From Acinetobacter seifertii (GTDB lineage Bacteria > Pseudomonadota > Gammaproteobacteria > Pseudomonadales > Moraxellaceae): 64,000 nt of DNA. Under the pieces are notes generated by a model, which did not search any database, had not been told where the DNA came from, and saw nothing but the letters and a program-made list of their open reading frames with translations. Each line of letters starts with the position of its first letter. Position 1 is the stretch's first letter. The stretch covers positions 2,349,204 through 2,413,203 of the forward strand of contig NZ_KB851200.1 in NCBI RefSeq assembly GCF_000368065.1, read 5' to 3'. The position numbers and the translations under genes were made by a program. This document shows, piece after piece, positions 55,136-64,000 of the stretch.

Positions 55136-56458
55136 TTATGATTGTTTTTGCGGATCGTACTGACGATCTTTAATAAATAATCCTGGCAATACACCCGCAA
55201 CAAAATACGCAGCACCCATCACAATAAAGGCCATAGCAAAAGTTCCACCCGATGCCAAGAAACCAATGGTGGCTGGTGCAATCGCTGCCCCGACACGACC
55301 AATGTTATAAGCACCGCCAATGGCTGTTCCGCGTACATCAGTTGAAAAACTTTCAGCCATATAAGTCGCATTTACACCGTATGGAATGCCATATAAGAAG
55401 CCAAAGGTGATCAATAAATACAAAATGTTGTCAGGGGTATTGAAGAAAATAATGATTGGTAAGAACACGGCACTAGCAATTGTTCCAAACACAAAAACAG
55501 CACGGCGGTTAAATTTGTCAGCAAGATAACCTGCTAAAATTTTGCCTAGAATCATTGCAGTATATGAACCCACCATGTAACTGGTTAAGTTTTTAAAGTT
55601 CATATGTACTTCTGTTTCTAAATAACTTGGCATCCAGTTGTTAATGCCGTAATAACCGAACTGCAAGAAAAATGCTGTGATCATCCACAACAAAAACATT
55701 TTGCGGTGTTTAAAGTTATTAAAAATTTGCTTATAAATACTGCCACTTTTCGGCGTTTCAGCCATGACTATTTCTTTAGGTTGTCTGTTGCCTTGTAAGC
55801 TTTCAATTTTGGTGAGCTGCCAAGATTTTGGCTCTGGCACAAATCGTTGCAGGAAAATATTAATAAAAGCAGGTACCACGGTCAGGAAGAATAAAACGCG
55901 CCAGCCATGATCTGGAATAATTGCCCCTGCTAAAAGGGTTGCCGCAATATAACCTACCGTCTGCCCCGTCTGTAACGTGCCCAATACCGTTGTACGGTAA
56001 GTGGTTGGCACATATTCAGCCATTAAGGTATTACAGGCCATATAGAGTGCTCCAATACCCAAAGCACCAATAAAACGTAAAGCCATAAATTGCTCGAAGC
56101 TTTGCGTAAAGCCCAATAAACAGGTCGCTACAGAAAAGAAAGTCACCGAGTTGGCAATGGTTCGTACACGACCAAACTTATCACATGCCCAACCACCCAA
56201 AATACCGCCAATACCCATACCCGCCAAAGAAGCACTGCCTAAGGCACCCGCTTGAAAGGTACTCAAACCAAACTCTGCCTTTAAACTGGTCAAGCTATAA
56301 GATAGCAGCATAATATCAACGCCATCGACCACCATCGCAAAATAAGCAAATAACAACGCCCATTTCCACGTATGAGGTCCGATCTTTTCGTATGTTCCAA
56401 GGTTACTTGGAAATGTGGTTCTTAACTCTTTCGATATTACTTGAACGTCATTGTTCAT
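55136..56458 (-). CDS. MFS transporter (AAHS-like), probable glutarate uptake
   Basis: This 440-residue, 12-TM permease has the MFS loop motif GGWACDKFGRVRTI between TM2 and TM3 and GYLADKFNRRAVFV in the second half. WALLFAYFAMVVDGVDIMLLSYSL as TM1 is typical of the aromatic/dicarboxylate acid:H+ symporter group. It lies between the CoA transferase and gcdH on the same strand, so import of glutarate or a related dicarboxylate is likely. Confidence 0.8.
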   Translation of the reverse strand: MNNDVQVISKELRTTFPSNLGTYEKIGPHTWKWALLFAYFAMVVDGVDIMLLSYSLTSLKAEFGLSTFQAGALGSASLAGMGIGGILGGWACDKFGRVRTIANSVTFFSVATCLLGFTQSFEQFMALRFIGALGIGALYMACNTLMAEYVPTTYRTTVLGTLQTGQTVGYIAATLLAGAIIPDHGWRVLFFLTVVPAFINIFLQRFVPEPKSWQLTKIESLQGNRQPKEIVMAETPKSGSIYKQIFNNFKHRKMFLLWMITAFFLQFGYYGINNWMPSYLETEVHMNFKNLTSYMVGSYTAMILGKILAGYLADKFNRRAVFVFGTIASAVFLPIIIFFNTPDNILYLLITFGFLYGIPYGVNATYMAESFSTDVRGTAIGGAYNIGRVGAAIAPATIGFLASGGTFAMAFIVMGAAYFVAGVLPGLFIKDRQYDPQKQS

Positions 56459-56681
56459 CTTTAGTTCCTCATTTTCCCAAATGAGTCATCGGTAGCATAC
56501 TTATGTTTTCTGCATGACTTAATCTTCTATACTTTTCATCATCTTACATTTAGTTTTAAGTACACAGAGGTATATCTTTACATGAGTATCCTTACGATGA
56601 ATCTTGTCATTTTCCATAAATTTTTGCGTAAAAATCCCTAAAGGTGCTCTCGAAAGAACACCTCGATCTTTTAAAAATGAA

Positions 56682-57902
56682 TTAGTTACTAAATGCCGCG
56701 ATGCCTGTTTGTGCACGACCTAAAATCAAGGCATGAACATCATGTGTACCCTCGTAGGTATTCACAACTTCAAGATTGACCAAATGACGTGCTACGCCAA
56801 ACTCGTCACTAATACCATTTCCACCCATCATGTCACGTGCCATACGGGCAATATCAAGTGCTTTCCCACAGTTATTACGCTTAATGAGAGATGTACCTTC
56901 AACCGACGCAATGCCTTCATCTTTCATACGACCAAAACGTAAAGCCACTTGCAAACCCAAAGCAATTTCAGTTTGCATATCTGCCAGTTTCTTTTGAATC
57001 AACTGATTTGCAGCTAACGGACGACCAAATTGTTTACGGTCCATGGTGTATTGATGGGCAGTATGCCAGCAGAACTCAGCAGCACCCATCGCACCCCATG
57101 CAATGCCATAACGGGCACTATTTAGACAGGTAAATGGACCTTTCAAACCACGAATTTCAGGGAATGCATTCTCTTCGGGTACAAATACGTTATCCATTAC
57201 GATTTCACCTGTAATTGATGCACGTAAACCGACCTTGCCATGAATTGCTGGTGCAGATAGACCTTCCCAGCCCTTTTCTAAAATAAAGCCGCGAATATCA
57301 CCAACATTACCTTCAGCAGAAACCTCTTTTGCCCAGACCACAAATACATCGGCAATTGGACTGTTGGTAATCCACATTTTTGCGCCACTTAAACGGTAAC
57401 CACCATCAACTTTTTTAGCACGGGTAATCATACTGCCTGGGTCTGAGCCATGGTCAGGTTCAGTCAAACCAAAACAACCAATGTATTCACCAGTAGCTAG
57501 TTTAGGTAAGTACTTTTGCTTTTGCTCTTCGGTACCAAATTCATGAATTGGAACCATCACCAATGAGCTTTGCACACTTGCCATAGAGCGATAGCCCGAG
57601 TCCACATATTCAATTTCACGTGCGACCAAACCGTAACTCACATAGTTCAAACCCGCGCCGCCATATTGCTCAGGGATGGTTGGGCCCAGTAAGCCAAGCT
57701 CTCCCATTTCACGAAAAATAGAAGGATCTGTTTTTTCATGACGGAATTGTTCAAGTACACGGGGTTGCAGGCGTTCTTGGCAATAGGCATGAGCCGCATC
57801 ACGAATCATGCGCTCATCTGGGCTAAGCTGTTGCTCAATTAAAAATGGGTCTTGCCAGTTAAATTGAACCTTTGCTTTTTTTGTTGTCACCATGTGATTC
57901 AT
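56682..57902 (-). CDS. gcdH: Glutaryl-CoA dehydrogenase
   Basis: GcdH oxidises and decarboxylates glutaryl-CoA to crotonyl-CoA in lysine and glutarate catabolism. The 406-residue acyl-CoA dehydrogenase has [15 protein letters not shown] (FAD/substrate motif), AKMWITNSP, and the catalytic glutamate in [18 protein letters not shown]. The YEGTHD form is typical of GCDH. ATG 57902 has AGAGG upstream; a second in-frame ATG three codons later lacks good spacing. A 223-base gap separates it from the MFS gene. Confidence 0.94.
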   Translation of the reverse strand: MNHMVTTKKAKVQFNWQDPFLIEQQLSPDERMIRDAAHAYCQERLQPRVLEQFRHEKTDPSIFREMGELGLLGPTIPEQYGGAGLNYVSYGLVAREIEYVDSGYRSMASVQSSLVMVPIHEFGTEEQKQKYLPKLATGEYIGCFGLTEPDHGSDPGSMITRAKKVDGGYRLSGAKMWITNSPIADVFVVWAKEVSAEGNVGDIRGFILEKGWEGLSAPAIHGKVGLRASITGEIVMDNVFVPEENAFPEIRGLKGPFTCLNSARYGIAWGAMGAAEFCWHTAHQYTMDRKQFGRPLAANQLIQKKLADMQTEIALGLQVALRFGRMKDEGIASVEGTSLIKRNNCGKALDIARMARDMMGGNGISDEFGVARHLVNLEVVNTYEGTHDVHALILGRAQTGIAAFSN

Positions 57903-58147
57903 CGCATCCTCTGCTTGATTTGATTTTCTTTATTTAACTCGATGTTATGCGTGAAAAATGCAGTAATCAAACGATAAATGTTCATGCAGATATGCGACTT
58001 ATGCATATTTAAAACAAGAAGGTTTAACTCTAGATATTTAATTGGTTGTATTTCATTAAAAATGGCTTATTTTTATACTAAACTCGGCTATCTGCATTTA
58101 GGTCATATGCTGTTTTGAAATATGACGTCAAATAAAAGGATTTATTT

Positions 58148-59095
58148 ATGCGAAGAAGTATCCCGTCCATTCAGGGCCTGATTTGCTTTGAAAGTGCAGC
58201 GAAACATCTAAGTTATACCTATGCTGCCCAAGAGTTATGTATTACCCAAAGTGCAGTATCTCGCCAAATTCAGCAATTAGAAGATTTCTTGGGCGTTGAA
58301 CTCTTTATACGTACTCGGCATGGCGTTGAACTCACCATTGCAGGACAACAATATTTTAAAAGTATTAAGCCCTATTTATTGGGTTTAGAGAAATGTACGG
58401 CCAATGTGATTTCTCATAAAGGTTTAGGTGGAACATTAAAGTTAGGTGTGGTTCCTACCTTTGCAACGCGTTGGCTGCTACCCAAACTTCATCTTTTAAA
58501 TCAAAAACACCCTGAAATTACGGTTCACTTAGAAACCAGTACCAAGCCTTTTTTATTTAATGACAATATTTTTGATGCTGCGATTTTTGCAGGTACACAG
58601 CAGCAAATTGACCACTGGCCTGGCATACAAGCGCATTATTTAATGGATGAAGAAATTGTACCTGTATGCTCACCAAGACTGATTGAAAAGTATTTTCCAG
58701 ATGCAGTCATGATCAATGAAAATACCTATGATTTAAGCCCAGAAGATTTATTAAAAATCCCTCTCCTACAACAAACCACTCGGCCTAGTATTTGGCAAGA
58801 ATGGTTTATCACCCATCACATGCAGCACCCAAAACCTTTTGATGGACAGCGCCATGAGTTATTTTCAATGCTTGCGGTTGCTGCTAGCCATGACATGGGA
58901 ATGGCTCTAATTCCACAAATGTTGATTGAATCTGAACTACAAAAAAAAGAACTGGTGATTGTTTCCAATAAAAAACTAAAAGGCAGTCGAAAGTATTACC
59001 TCATCCATTCGAGCCAAGACATAACCCCAACCATTCAAAAATTTGTTGAGTGGATTTACCAAGAACTAGAACAACTAAAAAGCAATACAAATTAG
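58148..59095 (+). CDS. gcdR: LysR-family regulator of the glutarate genes
   Basis: This 315-residue LysR of the GcvA type begins RRSIPSIQGLICFESAAKHLSYTYAAQELCITQSAVSRQIQQLEDFLGVELF. It is divergent from gcdH across 245 bases, the standard position for GcdR, the activator that responds to glutarate in Pseudomonas. The symbol rests on this context. A terminator shared with the next converging gene follows. Confidence 0.85.
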   Translation: MRRSIPSIQGLICFESAAKHLSYTYAAQELCITQSAVSRQIQQLEDFLGVELFIRTRHGVELTIAGQQYFKSIKPYLLGLEKCTANVISHKGLGGTLKLGVVPTFATRWLLPKLHLLNQKHPEITVHLETSTKPFLFNDNIFDAAIFAGTQQQIDHWPGIQAHYLMDEEIVPVCSPRLIEKYFPDAVMINENTYDLSPEDLLKIPLLQQTTRPSIWQEWFITHHMQHPKPFDGQRHELFSMLAVAASHDMGMALIPQMLIESELQKKELVIVSNKKLKGSRKYYLIHSSQDITPTIQKFVEWIYQELEQLKSNTN

Positions 59096-59126
59096 CTGAG
59101 CCACTTTGTACGATCTATACGCATAA

Positions 59127-59159
59127 AAAAGATTGTGATTAATCAGATCACAACCTTTT
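59127..59159. terminator. Bidirectional terminator
   Basis: AAAAgaTTGTGAT pairs with ATCACAAccTTTT (one mismatch) around a 7-base loop, between the converging LysR and alcohol dehydrogenase genes. Confidence 0.8.
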
Positions 59160-59182
59160 AGGTAAGCATAAATGACCTTGAA

Positions 59183-60358
59183 TTAATGAATCATCAATTG
59201 AATATCAGAACCACGATGCTTCGGGTCAATCAAAATTTTGGCATGCTGTTCAGGATCACGTAATGCTTCAAATGCATTGGTAACACCTTCTAGGCCAACA
59301 ACACCGGTAATGAGTGGTGAGCAGTTCACTTTACCTTCTGCAATCATGTGTAGGGCATCTCGGAACTCAAGCGGCGTGTATCCCAATACAAACTGAATTT
59401 CTAACTCTTTATTGATCGCAAGTGCGGGCTCTATTTTGTCACTTTGCATGCACACGCCCACCCCGACAATTCGCGAAAACAAAGGTGCACCTTCAATAAT
59501 TTGCTGCAAAACACCCGGTACACCCACACACTCAAAAATAACAGGACGTTTTGGCAAAGCACCCAACTTATCAATCATGCGCCATCCATGCCACCAAGGT
59601 AAGCGTGTCGCTTGTAACTTATCAAACAGCCCCATGCCCATATTAATGGCGTCAGAAACATTGCCAAGCAAACCAAATTCTTTCCAGTTGGCAAATGGCG
59701 ATGTCTCTTTAGGATCTACCACTATATCGGCACCGCATTGCTCAGCAAGCTTACGACGGTTTGGTGAAAAGTCGCTGGCAACCACGGTTTTAACCCCCGC
59801 TGCTTTAAGCATTAATATGACACCTAACCCGACAGGACCGCAGCCAATCACAATAGCAGGTTCATTAGTTTTCACACGGCTACGGCGAACGGCATGCAAT
59901 GCAACTGCCATCGGTTCAGTCATAGCTGCACTATCGACATCTAGACCATTGGGTACTTCAAACATCAAACTTGATTGAGCCAGTACTTGCTCTGCATAAC
60001 CACCTGAAGCATTTGGAGAAAGCCCTGTAGATAAATAACCATGCTGATCTACATTTAAAAGTGGCATTGCACAAACCAGTGTGTCGGTTTTAAATTTGTG
60101 ACGTGTTTTTGGGCCATAGTCTAAAACCTTGCCACAAAACTCATGCCCTAGTACAAATGGATCTGTAGACTTAGCTAAACCATGAAACCCGACACGTGCA
60201 GCTAAATCATGCATATGGTCGCAGTGATGCTGCATATGTAAATCTGAACCACAAATCCCGCATCGAACCACTTCTAATAACACTTGTCCTTTTGCAGGCG
60301 TTAATTTCGGTTGGTCCACCACTTGTAGTTTTGCTTGATGACAAAGTACCGACTTCAT
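59183..60358 (-). CDS. Zinc-dependent medium-chain alcohol dehydrogenase
   Basis: This 391-residue MDR enzyme has the catalytic zinc site (RCGICGSDLHMQHH, FVLGHEFCGKV) and the NAD-binding loop VIGCGPVGLGVILML. The structural-zinc four-Cys loop is not evident. It carries an insertion around residues 45-60 (DHMHDLAARVGFHG), seen in some Acinetobacter and Pseudomonas alcohol/2,3-butanediol-type dehydrogenases. Substrate unknown. The 400-base upstream gap (60359-60758) has no convincing gene. Confidence 0.88.
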   Translation of the reverse strand: MKSVLCHQAKLQVVDQPKLTPAKGQVLLEVVRCGICGSDLHMQHHCDHMHDLAARVGFHGLAKSTDPFVLGHEFCGKVLDYGPKTRHKFKTDTLVCAMPLLNVDQHGYLSTGLSPNASGGYAEQVLAQSSLMFEVPNGLDVDSAAMTEPMAVALHAVRRSRVKTNEPAIVIGCGPVGLGVILMLKAAGVKTVVASDFSPNRRKLAEQCGADIVVDPKETSPFANWKEFGLLGNVSDAINMGMGLFDKLQATRLPWWHGWRMIDKLGALPKRPVIFECVGVPGVLQQIIEGAPLFSRIVGVGVCMQSDKIEPALAINKELEIQFVLGYTPLEFRDALHMIAEGKVNCSPLITGVVGLEGVTNAFEALRDPEQHAKILIDPKHRGSDIQLMIH

Positions 60359-60758
60359 TTGTGTGCTTCCTATTTCTTCTTTTTCATTTACTTACCAGAA
60401 ATAGATTTCTACAGATAAATTAATCGCTTTATCAGTTTGGTCTTTAGCAAGCCTTTATTCATCTTTACAACTAAAAGGCAAAATACCAATGACCATTCTT
60501 CAGCCAATCCACTCTTAAAGAGTCAAAAAAACAGGCTCAGCGAAATTAAAAACAATAAAAATCTTGGTACTTGTATCTTACACAGACTGCTTTGTCTTCT
60601 TAGGCCAGAACAATGTCATCAAAATTAAAACTTATACAAATATAGTAAATTCAAAAAACTCAACTCAACGCTTTTCACAAAAACATAGCAAATCCAAACT
60701 TTTATCAGCAGTCCTAAACAGGCATGATGAATTAATAGCAACAGATAAGAAGAAGTCT

Positions 60759-61754
60759 ATGATTACAAAAACGCTCCCCCTTACAGATATACACCGCCAC
60801 CTTGATGGCAACATCCGCATTCAAACCATTTTAGAGTTGGGGCAACAATACCATTTAGATTTACCCGCCTACGACATTGAATCTTTACGACCGCACGTAC
60901 AAGTGATGGATAACCAACCAGATTTATTAAGTTTTTTATCTAAGCTCGACTGGGGCGTAAAAGTATTAGCCAGTTTAGATGCCTGCAAACGCATTGCTTT
61001 TGAAAACATGCAAGACGCAGCACAACAAGGGCTAGACTATGTAGAACTACGTTTTTCACCGGGTTATATGGGAATGACACATCAGCTTCCACTTGAGGGC
61101 GTTGTAGAAGCTGTGATTGCTGGTGTAAAAGAAGGCAGCCAGGCATACGGGGTAAAAGCGAATTTAATTGGCATTATGAGTCGTACTTTTGGTCAAGAAG
61201 CCTGTGAAAAAGAATTAAATGCTCTGCTTGCCCATAAAAATAATATCAAAGCGTTGGATCTTGCTGGAGATGAGCTTGGTTTTCCGGGAAATTTATTTAT
61301 TGAGCACTTTAAAAAAGCACGTGATGCAGGTTGGCACATTACAGTACATGCAGGCGAAGCTGCTGGCCCAGAAAGTATTTGGCAAGCCATTGAAGAATTA
61401 GGTGCTGAACGAATTGGACATGGCGTTAAAGCAGTTCAAGATTTAAAACTTTTAGATTATTTAGCAAAACACCAGATTGGTATTGAATCTTGTCTCACCT
61501 CAAATATTCAAACCAACACAGTACCTTCTTTAGCAGAGCACCCATTAAAGACTTTTTTAGAACATGGTGTGCTTGCCACCATTAATACAGATGACCCAGC
61601 GGTAGAGGGCATTGAGATACAACATGAATATTTAACTGCTGCCCCTTTAGCAGGATTAAGCCCTGAGCAAATTTATACAGCTCAAGAAAATGGTCTTAAA
61701 ATCACATTTTTGTCAGATCAAGAAAAAGATGAGTTAAGGCAGAAATATCAATAA
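60759..61754 (+). CDS. add: Adenosine deaminase
   Basis: Adenosine deaminase converts adenosine to inosine in purine salvage. The 331-residue protein starts at [20 protein letters not shown], matching the E. coli start; the longer frame upstream is non-conserved. Metal and catalytic residues are [26 protein letters not shown] and [14 protein letters not shown] precedes the ATG. It is a single-gene unit ending in a hairpin shared with the tRNA side. Confidence 0.95.
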   Translation: MITKTLPLTDIHRHLDGNIRIQTILELGQQYHLDLPAYDIESLRPHVQVMDNQPDLLSFLSKLDWGVKVLASLDACKRIAFENMQDAAQQGLDYVELRFSPGYMGMTHQLPLEGVVEAVIAGVKEGSQAYGVKANLIGIMSRTFGQEACEKELNALLAHKNNIKALDLAGDELGFPGNLFIEHFKKARDAGWHITVHAGEAAGPESIWQAIEELGAERIGHGVKAVQDLKLLDYLAKHQIGIESCLTSNIQTNTVPSLAEHPLKTFLEHGVLATINTDDPAVEGIEIQHEYLTAAPLAGLSPEQIYTAQENGLKITFLSDQEKDELRQKYQ

Positions 61755-61821
61755 CAGAGAACAGAGCTTATATAAATAAGTTCAAATATTGGAGTGTGTA
61801 TAAATTAAAATATATAAAAAC

Positions 61822-61863
61822 AAAAAAATTCCTTCTATCTTTAAGACTAGAAGAAATTCTTTT
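61822..61863. terminator. Bidirectional terminator after add
   Basis: AATTcCTTCTA pairs with TAGAAGaAATT (one mismatch) with A's before and TCTTTTC after, giving intrinsic termination for add and, on the other strand, for tRNA-Pro. Confidence 0.7.
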
Positions 61864-61904
61864 CAATATTTGGAATATTTTCAAAGCTTAAACGCTTTTA
61901 AATA

Positions 61905-61981
61905 TGGTCGGAGCAGTAGGATTCGAACCTACGACCCCCTGGTCCCAAACCAGGTGCACTACCAGGCTGTGCTATGCTCCG
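61905..61981 (-). tRNA. tRNA-Pro (anticodon TGG)
   Basis: This complete 77-base tRNA has acceptor stem CGGAGCA/TGCTCCG, an encoded CCA, and anticodon TGG in the loop TTTGGGA. The D-loop (GCCTGGTAGTGCACC) and T-arm (GTAGGTTCGAATCCTAC) are normal. Confidence 0.96.
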
Positions 61982-61985
61982 AAAT

Positions 61986-62024
61986 TGGGGTGAATGACGG
62001 GATTCGAACCCACCACAATTTGAC
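61986..62024 (-). other. 3' fragment of a tRNA (His-like), attachment site
   Basis: The minus strand reads GTGGGTTCGAATCCCGT then CATTCACCCCA: a T-arm, the 3' acceptor strand, a C discriminator and CCA. C before CCA is characteristic of tRNA-His. The 5' half is absent; AT-rich DNA leading to an integrase replaces it. It is therefore an attL/attR copy, with the complete tRNA expected at the element's other end, outside the window. Confidence 0.75.
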
Positions 62025-62194
62025 CTATAGATTTATATAAATTAATAACTTACGTGTTTCTCTATCTACAAAAGTATTTGATATGGGAATAAAGTGGCCA
62101 AAATAACTAAAAATAGCTCTATTCTTTTTCTTATTTTTATCTGTGCTTTTTCTGGCTTTAGTTAAAAAAGAAGTAATGAAGTAATAAATAAAAA

Positions 62195-62218
62195 AAGTGC
62201 TTATGTTTATAAGCACTT
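62195..62218 (-). terminator. Terminator of the integrase gene
   Basis: AAGTGCTTAT and ATAAGCACTT form a perfect 10-base stem with a 4-base loop, followed on the minus strand by a T run (62191-62196). It lies 48 bases beyond the integrase stop. Confidence 0.8.
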
Positions 62219-62266
62219 ATACGTTATTAAGATGTAATTTTTGAAGTAATGCCCTAGTAAGCTTTA

Positions 62267-63427
62267 TTACATCATGATGTAGTTGTTTAGCTTTGTAATG
62301 TAGTCCGGCATATCTTCAGCAATCAATTTACCGTAGTGTTTATAAATCATAGATGTATCACTATGTCCAAGCTGCTCAGCGATCCATTCCGGTGGAACTT
62401 GGCCAGAGGTTAGAAGTTGGCTGGCAAATGTATGGCGGCCTTGATTGATACCTCGTTTACGAACTTTTGCTTTCTTTAAATGCTTGTTCCAGCGATACCG
62501 TAATTCATGATATTCAAAGTGGTTTGACCGTTCGTGATTGATCCATACAAAACGAACCTTTTCAGTTCGCTTCGTTTTGTTATCCCGCTGAAGGACTTCA
62601 ATTGTCTTGGCTCTGGCATTACCGGTGATTTGATACTGTTTCTTGAGTGCAGTTATTGCCGGTTCCAGTAGCTTGATTCTTCGCTTTCTACGTCTGTTCT
62701 TAGTGACGCGATAAATTCCCCGGACATACGATCTAGAAATTTGAATGGTTCCTTTTTCGAGATCGATATCTTCCCACGCAATTGGAATTTGCTCGGACAT
62801 TGAAAGCCCCGTCCAGAATAAGCACGGAAGTAAATGCTGAATATCTAAGTCAGTTTCAGTATTTAAAATCATCGCTATTTCGACTTTACTAAACGGATCT
62901 GGCTCAGGAGTGTCGACCTGATGAATTACGATATTTTCAAAAGGGTTATAGGGCATTTGTCTTTCATCACGCCAAATCGAATGGATCTGTGAAAAACGAG
63001 TGACAATTTCCCTGACAGTTTTGTTATTCAAATTTTCTTTTAAATGCTCAATCCACTTTTTAAGCATATTCGTATTGATGTCTTTAGGGTTAGTTTGTCC
63101 CCACTTTGGGATTATGTGATTGTATACATGGCCCTTATAAGAATCGTAAGTACTTGGAGCTACTTCTTTTATTGTCTGGCTCAGATAAAGCTGTGCGTAA
63201 TAACTTATTTGGTTCTTTTTTAAATACTTCGAGTTTGGGAAATGTTTAGCCAAACTGAACTGGCCAAGTTGTATCTCCAATTTGATTAGGCTCGCTAGTT
63301 TTTCGGCTCTATCTTGATTTTCTGGAGTAAATTCCCAGTCTAGAGTTTCTTTAATTACCGGTTCTGTGGCTATCGGTCGCATCCAAATTCGCAACGATTT
63401 TCCACGTATTTCGAGTCCTGCTGACAT
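62267..63427 (-). CDS. Phage-type tyrosine integrase with unusual active site
   Basis: This 386-residue integrase has an N-terminal arm-binding segment (GLEIRGKSLRIWM), a core-binding SAM-like domain (about 75-175) and a catalytic domain. The second-arginine box is GINQGRHTFASQLL, and LGHSDTSMIYKHYG holds the histidine and nucleophilic tyrosine. The first-arginine box reads FWTGLSMSEQIPIAWEDID, where Ser sits at the normal Arg position (TGxR), and Asn replaces the His of HxxR. It lies beside a partial tRNA, as expected for an island or prophage integrase. Confidence 0.9.
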   Translation of the reverse strand: MSAGLEIRGKSLRIWMRPIATEPVIKETLDWEFTPENQDRAEKLASLIKLEIQLGQFSLAKHFPNSKYLKKNQISYYAQLYLSQTIKEVAPSTYDSYKGHVYNHIIPKWGQTNPKDINTNMLKKWIEHLKENLNNKTVREIVTRFSQIHSIWRDERQMPYNPFENIVIHQVDTPEPDPFSKVEIAMILNTETDLDIQHLLPCLFWTGLSMSEQIPIAWEDIDLEKGTIQISRSYVRGIYRVTKNRRRKRRIKLLEPAITALKKQYQITGNARAKTIEVLQRDNKTKRTEKVRFVWINHERSNHFEYHELRYRWNKHLKKAKVRKRGINQGRHTFASQLLTSGQVPPEWIAEQLGHSDTSMIYKHYGKLIAEDMPDYITKLNNYIMM

Positions 63428-63634
63428 AAAAAACCTTTATTAAGTACTGGTACTATTGGGTTTAATTTTATTGGAGGGATTTTTATATCGAAGACGAATA
63501 ATAGGTGATTAGATATACCTTTACATATAATTAAGTTTGTGATTGTTATAGGTCAAAATTTATCTCTAGTTAAACATAAAATAAGATTTATAATCAAAAA
63601 ATTCCAATCTTAAAAAAGTAACTTAGGTCAGATC

Positions 63635-64000
63635 ATGATTGATATATTTACTAACATGAAATATATAGAACCATTAACTTATTTTCAGCAACTAAAGGAT
63701 AATGGTCCTCACAATAATCAAGAGGTCTGGGAATTTACTAATGAAATTAAGCCTATTGATTTATATTGTTATTTAAATGTAAAGTTTGGACCGCCTAACG
63801 GATTATTAACATTCCTAAGAAATGATACTTCTAATAATTTAATTCATTGGGATTGGGCATTAATTTCTGATCTTGGCAATATAAATATTGAAGGACATAA
63901 CTTTAGAACAGAGGTTCATGTAACTAAAGATTTAATAGAAAAGGGAATAACAGTAGATGACTTTATTAATCAAATAAAATCTGACTTTAAAAATTATGGT
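63635..64000 (+). CDS. Unrecognised protein, cut by right window edge
   Basis: An open frame from ATG 63635 runs without a stop to the last base (at least 122 residues: MIDIFTNMKYIEPLTYFQQL ...). It contains GPPNGLLTFLRND, HWDWALIS and GHNFRTEVHVTKDLIEKG. No family is recognised. It is divergent from the integrase across 207 bases and is probably the first cargo gene of the tRNA-linked element. Confidence 0.6.
   Translation, partial: MIDIFTNMKYIEPLTYFQQLKDNGPHNNQEVWEFTNEIKPIDLYCYLNVKFGPPNGLLTFLRNDTSNNLIHWDWALISDLGNINIEGHNFRTEVHVTKDLIEKGITVDDFINQIKSDFKNYG

Noticed and set aside
56519..56716. 65-residue minus-strand frame between gcdH and the MFS gene
   Set aside because: It overlaps the end of gcdH in another frame, has no good ribosome site and a composition unlike real proteins.
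60437..60628. Short frames in the add upstream region
   Set aside because: No ribosome site or family; the add protein starts clearly at 60759, and this gap looks like promoter DNA.
62025..62216. 63-residue minus-strand frame between integrase and tRNA fragment
   Set aside because: Low-complexity K/I/F-rich reading of AT-rich DNA overlapping the integrase terminator; no support as a gene.
1..64000. CRISPR array
   Set aside because: No regularly spaced direct repeats of 23-40 bases and no cas genes were seen.

Overview
This AT-rich window looks like an Acinetobacter chromosome, most likely the A. calcoaceticus-baumannii complex. The grounds are a MesD/MesX methionine-synthesis pair, a darcynin-family gene, an NrdB with a long N-terminal extension, and Acinetobacter-type IS3 and IS5 elements. 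Housekeeping and catabolic blocks (nrdB, mesD-mesX, tricarballylate/aconitate, glutarate, adenosine deaminase, tRNA-Pro) alternate with accessory blocks.

Region 1 (1-16 kb) is a mobile defence island. At the left edge are two large tyrosine recombinases and a small coiled-coil protein, a three-gene recombination module of the Tn554 / Gamma-Mobile-Trio type. Cargo follows: a type I restriction-modification system (hsdM-hsdS-hsdR, minus strand), a HAD hydrolase, a small winged-helix-like protein, an XRE regulator, and a complete type II CBASS operon (CD-NTase, Cap2 E1/E2, Cap3 JAB protease, Cap4-like SAVED nuclease). A palindrome matching the NrdR-box consensus lies just upstream of the CBASS operon. 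A second NrdR-box-like pair lies upstream of nrdB, where the core genome resumes.

Region 2 (18-27 kb) holds a putative small-molecule pathway: a TauE/SafE exporter facing a heme-oxygenase-like diiron oxidase, PLP aminotransferase, flavoprotein and cupin, plus a LysR regulator and a ZapE/AFG1-like ATPase split by an intact IS3-family element. I do not recognise a described product.

Region 3 (27-39.7 kb) is a type VI secretion / polymorphic-toxin accessory region. Near-identical tetR genes in direct orientation flank a stand-alone VgrG tail-like protein, a candidate effector, a Sel1 lipoprotein, a proteasome-like Ntn hydrolase and a two-TM protein. Next comes a minus-strand array of small genes resembling orphan immunity genes, interrupted by an IS5-family and an IS3-family element.

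Region 4 (39.7-61.8 kb) is mostly metabolic: flavin reductase with mesD/mesX; LysR and LysE genes; a trans-aconitate/tricarballylate block (two paralogous LysR genes, MFS permease, aconitate-isomerase-like periplasmic protein, tcuA, tcuB); an HPP protein; a TetR/VOC pair; a glutarate block (CoA transferase, MFS, gcdH, LysR); a zinc alcohol dehydrogenase; and add.

Region 5 (61.9-64 kb) is the start of another integrated element. After an intact tRNA-Pro(TGG) there is only the 3' part of a tRNA with a His-type discriminator base, then a tyrosine integrase whose first catalytic arginine appears to be serine, and an unrecognised gene running off the right edge.
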